Source: Gemmatimonadota bacterium (GTDB lineage Bacteria; Gemmatimonadota; Gemmatimonadetes; Gemmatimonadales; Gemmatimonadaceae). Taken from it: DNA of 64,000 bases. Positions 43,651 through 53,835 of this stretch are shown here, piece by piece. Each line of letters begins with the position of its first letter. The first letter of the stretch is position 1. Position numbers and translations under genes: made by a program. The stretch spans positions 1 through 64,000 of the forward strand of contig QHVE01000036.1 in NCBI GenBank assembly GCA_003223455.1, read 5' to 3'. The notes beneath the pieces were generated by a model. That model searched no databases. It was not told the DNA's origin and was given only the letters and a program-made list of their open reading frames with translations.

Positions 43651-44484
43651 ATGTCTCTCTCACGCTCCGGAGCCCTCGTGCGCCATGCCGTTCGTCTCAT
43701 CCTCGCTCTCCTGCTGCCCGCGTCGGCGCTTGCCGCGCAGTCGCTGGACACCACGTCGCGGGGCGACAAGACGTTTCTGACGAAGCGCGATCTCGCGATC
43801 TCCGGCCTCGCGCTCGGCGCCACCGCGCTGCTCTCGATCTGGGACGACGACATCGCGATCGCGTCGCAGAAGTCGAAGTGGCAGGATTCCTCGCTGACGA
43901 CGTTCGCGACGCGCGTGAGCAAGGTGCAGGAGACGACGCTCACCGTGAGCGGGATCCTCGTCTACGGCATCGGGCGCCTGACGAAGTCGAAGACGACGGC
44001 GGACGTCGCGCTCCACGCCACCGAGTCGATCGTGCTGGCGAGCGTCGCGAGTCAACTCATCCGCGGGCCGCTCGGACGCACGCGGCCCCACGTGACGGCG
44101 GATCTGGACCAGTACGACTTCGATCCCTTCAAGGGGTTCGCGCACTTCGAGAACCGCGCATTCCCGTCGATCCACACGTCGTCGAGCATGGCGGTGGCGA
44201 CGGTGCTGACGATGGAGATGCACCGGCGGAACGTGCGCGCGACGCCCTACCTCGCGCCGCTGCTGTTCGGCGCCGCGACGCTGCCCGGTCTCTCACGCAT
44301 CCAGCTCAACCAGCACTGGGCGAGCGACATCTTCGCCGGCGCGTTCATGGGCGTCTTCGCCGGCTACAAGGTGACGAAGTACAGCCACGATCATCCGACG
44401 AACTGGTTCGACCGAAAGCTGCTGAACGTATCGCTGTCGCAGGCGCCGGATGGGCGCATGGTCGTGGCGTTCAGTCCGTGGTGA
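43651..44484 (+). CDS. PAP2-family phosphatase
   Basis: 277 aa from the ATG at 43651 with a signal peptide ending near LAAQSL. The three PAP2 motifs are present: RGPLGRTRP, FPSIHTSS with the catalytic His, and SRIQLNQHWASD. They are joined by hydrophobic helices. It is likely an envelope phosphatase acting on lipid phosphates such as undecaprenyl pyrophosphate or phosphatidic acid; which one cannot be told. The gene is alone and divergent from the small basic protein. Confidence 0.9.
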   Translation: MSLSRSGALVRHAVRLILALLLPASALAAQSLDTTSRGDKTFLTKRDLAISGLALGATALLSIWDDDIAIASQKSKWQDSSLTTFATRVSKVQETTLTVSGILVYGIGRLTKSKTTADVALHATESIVLASVASQLIRGPLGRTRPHVTADLDQYDFDPFKGFAHFENRAFPSIHTSSSMAVATVLTMEMHRRNVRATPYLAPLLFGAATLPGLSRIQLNQHWASDIFAGAFMGVFAGYKVTKYSHDHPTNWFDRKLLNVSLSQAPDGRMVVAFSPW

Positions 44485-44521
44485 GGAACGGTACAGGGAC
44501 GCGGTAACCGGACGTGTCTTC

Positions 44522-45871
44522 TCACACCGCGAACGGATACGTCTCCGGCGGCTCGCCCTGAACCCAGCCCTCGCTCCGCTCGAGCGGCTCGAGCGCGCGA
44601 GTCTCGTCGTAGTGGATGACGACGTCGAACTGGTGTGGAAGATCGACGTGGAAGTAGTGGCTCTGGCGCTCCGTCTCCGGCCGATAGATCACGCCGATGG
44701 CGCGCTCGAGGAGTGCGCCCTGGAGCGCCTCGCGCACGGCGGCCTGGCGTAGATCGAGCAGGAAGCGCGGGTCGCCGACACGATGGAACAGCGCCTCGGT
44801 GCTGCCCGAGAGCCCCGGGCGCACCGTGCGACGGCCGGCCGGCTCGTCCCAGTCGTGCGCGGCCGTCACGGTGCCGGTGTACGTCGTGAAGCCGACGAGA
44901 CAGGTCGCGCTGCCGAACCGCTCGCGCGCGAGCTGCCCGACGTTGAGCTCACCCGACCGTCCCATCTGCGTCGCGCGCGCATCGCCGAGGTGGGAGTTGT
45001 GGGCCCAGACGCAGAGCCTCGCCTGTTCGCCGTCGCGCTCGAGATGCTCGACGACCGCTTCCAGCGTCTCGACCATGTGCGTGTCGCGCAGGTTCCACGA
45101 CGACGCGCGGCCGTGGAACATCGAGCGGTAGTAGCGCTCCGCGTTGGCGACGAGGCGTGCGTTCTGCTCGGCGGAGAAGAAGTCGTCGTGCCCGCCCGCG
45201 CCGCCGCTCGCCGCGTACTCGTCGGCGCAGTGGCGCAGCTCCGCGAGCTGCCGCGCGACGTCGTCCTCGCAGGCTTCGACGAGCGAGCGTGAGACGGCGA
45301 AGCCGTACGCCTGCGGATCGGTGGTGCCGACGTGCTCGAAGCAGCTGTAGCGCTCGCGCGCGCGGCGAGCGGCCCCAGGGTCGACGCGCTCGAGATACCG
45401 CAGCACGGCGTCGATCGACGCGTGAAGGCTGTACAGGTCGAGGCCGTAGAAGCCGCAGCGTGCACCGGGCTCACGGTCGTCGTTCCACCGCCGCAGCCAG
45501 GCGACGAAGTCATGCACGACGGTATTGCGCCACATCCATTGCGGGAACCTCCGGAAGCCGGCGAGCGCCATGTCGGCGTCGGCATCCGACGAGATCGCGC
45601 GCACGAACCGGTCGACACGCCGAGCGTCGGGCCAGTCGCCCTCGATCGTCACGGCGCGGAATCCACGCGTCTCGATCAACCGCTGCGTGACGGCGGCGCG
45701 CGTCGCGTAGAACTCGTGCGTCCCGTGCGAGGCCTCGCCGAGCAGCACGATCCGCGCGTCACCGATCGCATCGACGATGGCATCGACGTCGTGCGGATCG
45801 GAGCCATCGGAGGTCGCGAGAGAACGGCTGAGGAGGCTGAGTCGGTCGAGGGAGGGCATGCCCTCATGCAC
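44522..45871 (-). CDS. Erythromycin-esterase-like hydrolase
   Basis: 449 aa. Family motifs: VLLGEASHGTHEFY with the catalytic His, FRAVTIEGDWPDARRVDRF, WMWRNTVVHDFVAWLR, FYGLDLYSLHASID and VWAHNSHLGDAR with the second His. The family (Erythro_esteras, EreA/EreB relatives) is wide; most chromosomal members have unknown substrates, so antibiotic resistance should not be assumed. A GTG at 45871 or ATG at 45859 may start it; neither has a good ribosome binding site. It follows the prfC gene on the same strand, across a hairpin element. Confidence 0.88.
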   Translation of the reverse strand: MHEGMPSLDRLSLLSRSLATSDGSDPHDVDAIVDAIGDARIVLLGEASHGTHEFYATRAAVTQRLIETRGFRAVTIEGDWPDARRVDRFVRAISSDADADMALAGFRRFPQWMWRNTVVHDFVAWLRRWNDDREPGARCGFYGLDLYSLHASIDAVLRYLERVDPGAARRARERYSCFEHVGTTDPQAYGFAVSRSLVEACEDDVARQLAELRHCADEYAASGGAGGHDDFFSAEQNARLVANAERYYRSMFHGRASSWNLRDTHMVETLEAVVEHLERDGEQARLCVWAHNSHLGDARATQMGRSGELNVGQLARERFGSATCLVGFTTYTGTVTAAHDWDEPAGRRTVRPGLSGSTEALFHRVGDPRFLLDLRQAAVREALQGALLERAIGVIYRPETERQSHYFHVDLPHQFDVVIHYDETRALEPLERSEGWVQGEPPETYPFAV

Positions 45872-45872
45872 T

Positions 45873-45964
45873 GCAACTGAAGTACCGAGTACGACGGACG
45901 CAGCGAGTATCCAGACCCGGTTCGCCGGCTCAGTCGGTCGTACTCGGTAACGCGCCGTTGCCCC
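45873..45964. repeat. Intergenic inverted repeat, possible element 5
   Basis: Perfect 13-bp arms TACCGAGTACGAC (45883-45895) and GTCGTACTCGGTA (45937-45949), with weaker outer pairing GCAAC/GTTGC. It begins right after the prfC stop codon. It has the placement of the other hairpin elements but no repeated words. Confidence 0.65.
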
Positions 45965-47566
<1,602 letters not shown>

Positions 47567-47593
47567 GGGCGGAATGTAGCCCGGAGAGGGCTG

Positions 47594-47778
47594 GGCTAGT
47601 GAGTTGGTGAGTTGGATCGTTGGTTGGCTGGTCGGTTGATTGGTGAGTGACGGCCCTGGTCAGAACCGGCGTGGAAGCCCCGCTGAGGGATCTCCACGCC
47701 GGTTGTAGCCAGGGCCGTTCAGTTCACTAGTTCACCGACCAACTAGCCAGCTATCCAACTCACCAACTCACCAGCTCA
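47594..47778. repeat. Long intergenic hairpin element 4
   Basis: Exact 19-bp arms GTGAGTTGGTGAGTTGGAT (47599-47617) and its complement (47753-47771), continued inward by weaker pairing. Core of two nested stems: ACGGCCCTGG (47650-47659) with 47709-47718, and ACCGGCGTGGA (47665-47675) with 47693-47703. The right arm touches the stop codon of the 79-aa gene. Confidence 0.9.
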
Positions 47779-48015
47779 CTGCTCGTCCGCCAGCTTCCTC
47801 ACATCGTCCCGGTTCTCCTCGATCCGGCGACCGATCTCCGCGGCCCGTTCGCCCGCGAGCGCTCCCGTGTCCGCGACCGCGCCCCCCTGGCGCACGTCGT
47901 CGCGCAGGAAATCCTCGCCGTCCGGATCCGTGCGGACGTCGTCGAGGTCGACCTGCTTCACGCGGAAGTTGCCGTCGCCGTCGCGACCGTTGTGCGGTTT
48001 GTTTCGCTCTGACAT
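47776..48015 (-). CDS. Small hydrophilic 79-aa protein
   Basis: ATG at 48015 with AGGA 6 nt upstream; the longer open frame upstream is rejected. The protein starts MSERNKPHNGRDGDGNFRV and is rich in Asp, Arg and Glu, ending ENRDDVRKLADEQ. It is likely disordered with a helical end. No family recognised. Its stop codon is inside hairpin element 4. Confidence 0.65.
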   Translation of the reverse strand: MSERNKPHNGRDGDGNFRVKQVDLDDVRTDPDGEDFLRDDVRQGGAVADTGALAGERAAEIGRRIEENRDDVRKLADEQ

Positions 48016-48104
48016 CTCGTTCCTCGCATTCAGGTGGTCGTGCCGTGCATCAGCCACCACAGAAGCAAGGGACACACCAGCGCCAGGCGCGCCGAGCCCG
48101 TCCG

Positions 48105-49379
48105 TCAGCGCGTGGTCCGCAGATACGGAGCGAGCACTGCGGGATCGCCGTCGGTGCGAGGCGCGCGCTGCAGACGCAGCATCGATGCGAGGAACGGATA
48201 GATGTGCACGCTCTCGAACGACGGAATCGTTCCCGACGGCGTGATCTGCGGCCCCGCCGCGACGAAGATCCCGTGCATCGACGAATCGGCGGGATCCCAG
48301 CCGTGGTTGCCGCGGTCGAGCAGGCGATCGCTCACGCTCTTCGCCACGACGTAGCCCGGCTCGGCGACGACGAGCACCTCGCCGCCGCGCACGTTGCCGT
48401 CCACGTGCCACCGTGCCGGCATGGCACCGCGCGCGTACGCGCGCGCGTGCGCGACGCCGGAGAGCGCGTCGAGCGTGCGACGCGCGAGTGCCGCATCACC
48501 GCCGAACCAGAGCGACATCGTCGGCCCGTTGTCGCCCATCTGTACGCGCGCCGTGTCGATCCCCGCCGCGGCGAGCAGCGGTCGAACTGGAATCATTTTC
48601 TCCTGCGTGCTCTCGGCCATGCCGTGATCGGAGAGCACGACGACGTTCACCGAGTCGCGGAGCGGCAGACGGTCGAGCGCGTCGATCAGGCGGCGCACCG
48701 CGCGATCGACGGACGCGACGGCCGGCGCCGTATGAGGCGAGTCGGGACCGAACCTGTGCGTCGTGTCGTCGACGTCGGTGAGGTACAGCATCACGAGGTG
48801 CGGGCGCCGCGGCGCGGGCAGGCGAAGCTGCGCCACGCTCGCGTCGACGCGCTCGGAGTCCGGCACGGACGACCGGTAGGGCCACCACGCGGATGGTCGC
48901 CCGCCCTGCACCGCGCCCTCCGAGCCTGGCCAGAAGTACACCGACGAATGGACGCCCTCACGCTCCGCCGCGACCCAGATCGGCACGCCGCCATACCAGT
49001 GGCCGTCGCGCACGGTCGCGGTGTCCTTCACGCGGAACCACGCGTCGAACGACGGATCGAAGAACGTATTCGAGAGAATCCCGTGGTGTCCCGGATACAG
49101 CCCCGTCGCGATGGTGTAGTGGCTCGGGAACGTCTTCGACGGGAACGGCGGGATGAGCGCGCGCGCGACGATACCGCGCGCCGCCAACCGCTCGAGCGCC
49201 GGAGGATGGAATCGTTCGAGGTAGTCGTGGCGAAACGCGTCCAGCGAGACGACGACGACGTACGGGCGGATGGCCGCGCCGTCACCCGCACTGCGGGACG
49301 ACGACGAGTGTGGCGCGCACGCCGTGCCGAGCGCGACGAGCGCCAGCCCGAATACGGAGCGAGCGCGGCGCGGAAGCAC
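48105..49379 (-). CDS. NPP-type phosphodiesterase/phosphatase, lipoprotein
   Basis: 424 aa from a GTG at 49379, 2 bp after the GH9 stop; this start gives a lipobox LGTACAP. Alkaline phosphatase superfamily, nucleotide pyrophosphatase/phosphodiesterase branch: VVVVSLDAFRHDY (metal Asp), PPFPSKTFPSHYT with the nucleophilic Thr in SKTFP, LYLTDVDDTTHRFGPDSP (metal ligands), VVVLSDHGMAE (metal) and GNHGWDPADSSMHGIF. It cleaves a phosphodiester or phosphate ester outside the cytoplasm. Being the last gene of a plant-polysaccharide operon is odd; it could dephosphorylate a released sugar. Confidence 0.88.
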   Translation of the reverse strand: MLPRRARSVFGLALVALGTACAPHSSSSRSAGDGAAIRPYVVVVSLDAFRHDYLERFHPPALERLAARGIVARALIPPFPSKTFPSHYTIATGLYPGHHGILSNTFFDPSFDAWFRVKDTATVRDGHWYGGVPIWVAAEREGVHSSVYFWPGSEGAVQGGRPSAWWPYRSSVPDSERVDASVAQLRLPAPRRPHLVMLYLTDVDDTTHRFGPDSPHTAPAVASVDRAVRRLIDALDRLPLRDSVNVVVLSDHGMAESTQEKMIPVRPLLAAAGIDTARVQMGDNGPTMSLWFGGDAALARRTLDALSGVAHARAYARGAMPARWHVDGNVRGGEVLVVAEPGYVVAKSVSDRLLDRGNHGWDPADSSMHGIFVAAGPQITPSGTIPSFESVHIYPFLASMLRLQRAPRTDGDPAVLAPYLRTTR

Positions 49380-49381
49380 CG

Positions 49382-51196
49382 TCAAGGCGCGCGCCTGGGT
49401 CGCGCGCCGTACTCGGCGTCGATCGCCGCCGAGAGATACGCGATCGGCGCGTTCCAGTTGATCGCGATCTCGTTCGACGCGTAGCTGCACTGCGCGTCGA
49501 GATACGAGAGCGCGGGCAGCGACGAGGGATAGCCCGTGCAATGGTCCTGCTGCGGGGCAGACGGGTTCGGACCGCCGACGAGCAGACCGGGCACCGGCTC
49601 CGGTATGGTGTCGGATGCCGACGGCCGATGGTGCGGGAACATCGGCGTCTTGGTGCCGACGCCCGTCACGAACGAGTATCCCGTCGGATTGCGCCCCACG
49701 AGATAGTCGAGGTTCGCGTGTGCGGCACGCAGGTAGCTCGTATCGCGCGTCAGGCGATACGCCTGGACGAGCACGAGCCCCTGGTTCGCCGCCACCGCGT
49801 TGCTCCCCCACGTGAAGTCGGCGCGCCGGCCCATCGCGATACCGTAGGCCGTCGTGTCGGCGACGAGGCGCAGCGAGCGGGCAAGTCCGATCAACAGCTC
49901 GACGATCTCGGACGCGGTAGCGATGGAAAGCTCTCGCCGATGCTCGGCGAGCGAGACGAGCGCCAGCGTGCCGACCGATCCCCACGACGGCACATCGACT
50001 GAGTCGGAAACGACCGGTGGCGCGGCGACGAGGAAGCTGTCCTGCTTCGTCGTGAGAAAGAGCTCGGCCGCCGCCCAGCGGAACTCGTCGCCCACGCGCC
50101 GGTCGCCGTACGTGCCCGTCTGGATCTGCGGCGCCGTCGCGGCGTTCAGCCGGCTCTGGTCGTACAACGAGTCCGGATGCTGCCGCGCCCAGCGCCACGC
50201 CGCCAGCGCCGCGCTCGCGAGCGAGTCGGCGAGGCCCGGCAGCTGACGCGGATATCCACGCACGACGCGCGATGCCTGCGCCATCACCGCCGCGAAGTCC
50301 AGCGTGGCCGCGGTGCTCTTCTGCACGACGTAACGCGGCGCGGTGGCGGCGCGCGGCTCGATGAACTGGTCGAACGCCGCATTGGTGAGCTTGTGATACA
50401 CGCCACCGTCGGCCGGATCCTGCATCGTGCGCATCCAGCGAACGTTGAACAGCGCCTCGTCCAGCACGTCCGGCAGCGCGTTGCCGCTCTCGGGGATGTT
50501 CGTGCGCAGCGCCGACGCGTACTGCGGGTACTGCTCCGCGAGGAGCAGCAGAGAGTACGTGCTGATCCCCGAGTTCACGACGTACTTGTTGTAGTCGCCC
50601 GCGTCGTACCAGCCGAGCGGCGACGAGATGCGCGTCCCCGCCGGCCGAGATGGCGATGCCGCCGACGGATGCACGAGCACCGCCGTGTCGGGGTGCCCCG
50701 CCCCGCGCGCCCATCGCCCCGCGTACGTCGGCTCGAGTGGGATCGCCGTACGCTGATAGTAGAAGCCCTTGAGCGTGGCGACGGCGAGCGCGCGAAGTGG
50801 ACGCGGCCCGATCTCGAACGCAGCGGATGCGCCGACGCCCGGCACGACGAGCCGATAGCGGCCTGGCCGCGTGAGTCGGCTGAAGTCGGCGCGCCGCACG
50901 TTCTCCTCGCCCGACAACGCCCACGACTTCGACGGCGTGAGCACGCCGCGCAGCACCGTGTCGCTCCGCTCCGCGCCGACGACGGCGAATGTCGACGCAC
51001 CCGCGCCGACCACTACCGCCACCTTCGGCGCGGCGGGAAGGAATCCGAGCTGGCTGAGCCGGATCGCGGCGGCGGTGGGCGCGATGGACGACGGAGTCTG
51101 TGCGCCCACCGGCGACGCGGCGAACGAGAGCGAGACGGCGATCCGCATGGTATGCGTCACGATCGTGCGCATCGCCCGATGTCGCCCGCCGGTCAT
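49382..51196 (-). CDS. GH9 glycoside hydrolase (endoglucanase/glucomannanase type)
   Basis: 604 aa. The start at 51196 is set by ATGA overlap with the GH27 gene; inner starts at 51172 and 51148 also keep the signal peptide (VSLSFAASPVGAQ). An N-terminal Ig-like CelD_N domain (about 42-130: IRLSQLGFLPAAPKVAVVV) precedes the helical GH9 domain. WYDAGDYNKYV holds the catalytic base pair Asp198/Asp201, MFPHHRPSA the conserved His motif, and NEIAINWNAP the acid Glu576. It acts outside the cytoplasm on beta-1,4-glucan stretches; in this locus glucomannan is likely. Confidence 0.93.
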   Translation of the reverse strand: MTGGRHRAMRTIVTHTMRIAVSLSFAASPVGAQTPSSIAPTAAAIRLSQLGFLPAAPKVAVVVGAGASTFAVVGAERSDTVLRGVLTPSKSWALSGEENVRRADFSRLTRPGRYRLVVPGVGASAAFEIGPRPLRALAVATLKGFYYQRTAIPLEPTYAGRWARGAGHPDTAVLVHPSAASPSRPAGTRISSPLGWYDAGDYNKYVVNSGISTYSLLLLAEQYPQYASALRTNIPESGNALPDVLDEALFNVRWMRTMQDPADGGVYHKLTNAAFDQFIEPRAATAPRYVVQKSTAATLDFAAVMAQASRVVRGYPRQLPGLADSLASAALAAWRWARQHPDSLYDQSRLNAATAPQIQTGTYGDRRVGDEFRWAAAELFLTTKQDSFLVAAPPVVSDSVDVPSWGSVGTLALVSLAEHRRELSIATASEIVELLIGLARSLRLVADTTAYGIAMGRRADFTWGSNAVAANQGLVLVQAYRLTRDTSYLRAAHANLDYLVGRNPTGYSFVTGVGTKTPMFPHHRPSASDTIPEPVPGLLVGGPNPSAPQQDHCTGYPSSLPALSYLDAQCSYASNEIAINWNAPIAYLSAAIDAEYGARPRRAP

Positions 51197-52323
51197 GCCC
51201 TGTGCAGACGTAGCATGAGCACATCCTTCGCCGGCACCGTCGCCACCAGGGGGCCAGCGGTCGTGCCCGCGCCCTGCTTCGTCCCCTGCGCCCACGTGAA
51301 GTTCACGGCGCGCGGCGTCGAGCTTCGGTTGAGGAAGGTCACCGCCCAGTCGCCGCCGACGAGCGGCTTGAACCAGATCTCCACGCTGTCCCGCGCCGCG
51401 TACTTGAACCCCTGCACGCCGAGCGAGTCCTGATTCACGGCGATCACGTCGCGGTTGGTGAGCACCTGCGCGACGTTCGCCGGCATCGATCGCAGGTCGT
51501 TCCCCGCGATGAGCGGCGCGGCGAGCATGCTCCACATGGAGAAATGGGCGCGGTCCTCGTTCGGCGTCAGCCCGTTGCCCACCTCGAGCATGTCGGGATC
51601 GTTCCAGTGCCCCGGGCCAGCGTACTCCCGCAACCCCTCCTGCTTGTCGAGGATCTGCAGCACGCCCCAGGCGCGCCATCCACCCATCTCCTTGATGCAG
51701 TCGAAGCAGGCGGTGATGTCGCCCGTCGTGCGCCACAGATGTCCCATGCTCGGCCCCCACGACCAGGGCTTGTTGTTGCCCCACTCGCAGATGCTGAACA
51801 CGATCGGTCGCCCCGCCTTCGCGAGCGCGTCGCGCATCGTCATGTAGGCGCCCGGCGCATTGAGCGAGTCGGAGGAGCACCAGTCGTACTTGAGGTAGTC
51901 GATCCCCCACTTCGCGTAGGTGAGCGCGTCCTGGTACTCGTAGCCGCGGCTCCCCGGACGGCCGCCGCAGGTCTTGTTGCCCGCATCGGAGTAGATGCCG
52001 AGCTTGAGCCCCTTCGCGTGCACGTAGTCGGCGAGCGACTTCATACCCGAGGGAAAACGCGCCGAATCGGGATGGATGAAGCCGAGGCTGTCGCGCGCCC
52101 CGTGCCAGCAGTCGTCGATGTTGATGAACTGATAGCCGGCGTCCTTCATCCCCGTAGCGGCCATCGCGTCCGCCGTCTCGCGGATGAGCCGCTCGCTCAC
52201 GTTGCACTGAAACTTGTTCCAGCTGTTCCAGCCCATCGGCGGCGTCTTGGCCAGCTCGGTGAACTTCTGCGCGTCGGCGCGCGGCGCGGCGAGACAGAGG
52301 ACGACGAGGAGCAGGCGTCGCAT
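51193..52323 (-). CDS. GH27 alpha-galactosidase
   Basis: 376 aa with a signal peptide (ends ADAQKF). GH27 hallmarks: TPPMGWNSWNKF, INIDDCWHG, LGIYSDAG, nucleophile Asp147 in YLKYDWC and the acid/base Asp in HWNDPDML (242-244). A C-terminal beta domain closes the protein. It should remove alpha-1,6-galactose branches from galactomannan or raffinose sugars. Its stop overlaps the GH9 start (ATGA), and it lies 56 bp after the ROK regulator gene, so regulator and enzymes are probably one transcript. Confidence 0.95.
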   Translation of the reverse strand: MRRLLLVVLCLAAPRADAQKFTELAKTPPMGWNSWNKFQCNVSERLIRETADAMAATGMKDAGYQFINIDDCWHGARDSLGFIHPDSARFPSGMKSLADYVHAKGLKLGIYSDAGNKTCGGRPGSRGYEYQDALTYAKWGIDYLKYDWCSSDSLNAPGAYMTMRDALAKAGRPIVFSICEWGNNKPWSWGPSMGHLWRTTGDITACFDCIKEMGGWRAWGVLQILDKQEGLREYAGPGHWNDPDMLEVGNGLTPNEDRAHFSMWSMLAAPLIAGNDLRSMPANVAQVLTNRDVIAVNQDSLGVQGFKYAARDSVEIWFKPLVGGDWAVTFLNRSSTPRAVNFTWAQGTKQGAGTTAGPLVATVPAKDVLMLRLHRA

Positions 52324-52379
52324 GATGAATTCCGTTCGTTGAGATTGGGGCCCGACCGGCGGGCGCCGGCGGCGACGTA

Positions 52380-53633
52380 TCACAGCGATCTGGCTGATCG
52401 ACGCAGCCCCGAGCCGCCGTGTGCGCCGCCGCGCCGGTCCTTCAGCAGCAGACGAGGCGCAGGCGCGAAGATCTCGTAGATCGGCAGGGTCGCCACGCCG
52501 AGCGCACCGGCATCGACGCCCGCGGTGGCGACGAGGTGCCGCGGCACCGATACCTTGCCGTGCGGACGGCGCGTCGGGAGGAGCTGCGCCACGCGGTCCA
52601 TCAGACCGGCCAGGATACGGTCGGACAACCGGCCGCCGAAGCAGATCGCTTCCGGATCGAGCACGTACTCGATCGCCAGCACGAGCGCCGTGAGGTGATC
52701 GGCGGCGTCGTCCATCCATGCGAGCATGCCGGGATGCGACTTCGCGAAAAGCTGGTCGAGCTCCTCGAGCGTGCCGACCTCCGTACCGCCGCGCCGCAGA
52801 CGTTCGTAGAGGCGGGGCATGTTGAAGTGCAGCCCGACGTGCGGTGCGTCCTCCGTCGCCGGCGTCGAGGCGTCGCCCGAGAGCACCGTCGGCAGATAGC
52901 CGATCTCGCCCGCGTTGCCGGTGAACCCCTCGTACGGCTGCCCGTTCATGATCAGGCCGCCCCCCAACCCGCTTCCCACATAGATGTAGAAGAACGTTCC
53001 GACCTGACGGCCCGCGCCGTACCACCGCTCGCCGACCGCCGCCGCGAGCGCGTTGTTCTCCAGGTAGACCGGCGTGTCGAGCCGCTCGCGCAGCCGGCCG
53101 GCGAGCGGGATGTCGTGCCAGCCCGGGAACGCCTTGGGATTCACGAGATAGCCCGTGCCCTGCTCGTCGCGACGCATCGGCCCCGGCACGCCGACTCCCA
53201 GCCCCGCGAGATCGCCGACGCCGAGCCCCTGCCGAGTCGCCATCGTCTCGACCATGCCGCACATGAGGTCCACCACCTCCGCGGGCGACGGCGTCTCCAC
53301 CTCCATGTGCATGCGCTGCCGCACCTGCCCCGCGAGATCCACCAGCACGCCGGTGAGATGGTCGCGATCGAGATCGAGGCCGATCGCATGAGCGCCGTCG
53401 GGATTGATCGTGAGCTCGGTGGATGGCGCCCCGCGCCCTTCGCTGCGGCGCCCACCTTCCTGCACGAGGCGCAGGGAGAGCAGCTCCTTCACGAGGTTGG
53501 AGACGGTCTGTACGCTGAGCTGCGTGTGTCGGGCGACGTCCGCTCGCGAGAGGGGACCGTGCACCCGGATCACCTCGTGCACGATGCGGAGGTTGTACTT
53601 CTTCGTGTAGACGAGGTTGGTGCCTGTCAGCAC
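52380..53633 (-). CDS. ROK-family transcriptional regulator
   Basis: 417 aa. The N-terminal winged helix (about 14-70: HGPLSRADVARHTQLSVQTVSNLV, split at RHTQ) precedes a ROK sugar-kinase-like domain: GLGVGVPGPM, YLENNALAAAVGERWYG and GSGLGGGLIMNG. The usual zinc-binding CxCGxxGC motif after GNAGEIGYLP is missing. Repressors of this kind (NagC, Mlc, XylR) release DNA on binding a sugar or sugar phosphate. It starts the minus-strand arm of the mannan locus, divergent from the acetylesterase, and is the likely controller of both arms. Confidence 0.9.
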   Translation of the reverse strand: MLTGTNLVYTKKYNLRIVHEVIRVHGPLSRADVARHTQLSVQTVSNLVKELLSLRLVQEGGRRSEGRGAPSTELTINPDGAHAIGLDLDRDHLTGVLVDLAGQVRQRMHMEVETPSPAEVVDLMCGMVETMATRQGLGVGDLAGLGVGVPGPMRRDEQGTGYLVNPKAFPGWHDIPLAGRLRERLDTPVYLENNALAAAVGERWYGAGRQVGTFFYIYVGSGLGGGLIMNGQPYEGFTGNAGEIGYLPTVLSGDASTPATEDAPHVGLHFNMPRLYERLRRGGTEVGTLEELDQLFAKSHPGMLAWMDDAADHLTALVLAIEYVLDPEAICFGGRLSDRILAGLMDRVAQLLPTRRPHGKVSVPRHLVATAGVDAGALGVATLPIYEIFAPAPRLLLKDRRGGAHGGSGLRRSARSL

Positions 53634-53780
53634 GGGATCGCGCGACTCGGTTGGGGTGAGGCGAGGCTGCTAAAGTAGCACCAGCCGAGACGGCGCGGAG
53701 CCCTGCCCTCGTCTTGACGCTGCGCGGGACGATGGCGCATATACGCGACCGCTCCGCACGCCCCGCACGTCGCTCGTAAT

Positions 53781-53799
53781 TATTCCATTCATTGGAATA
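53781..53799. promoter_or_regulatory. 19-bp palindrome, likely ROK operator
   Basis: Perfect arms TATTCCA and TGGAATA around TTCAT, in the only strongly AT-rich spot between the two divergent operons. Size and AT-rich symmetry resemble NagC/XylR-type ROK operators. Confidence 0.7.
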
Positions 53800-53835
53800 T
53801 ATCGAGCCCACGTTTTTCCAGACGACAGTCTCCCG

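Noticed and set aside
44522-45871. Macrolide resistance gene
   Set aside because: The family is right, but most chromosomal erythromycin-esterase-like proteins have no shown activity on macrolides and there is no mobile context.
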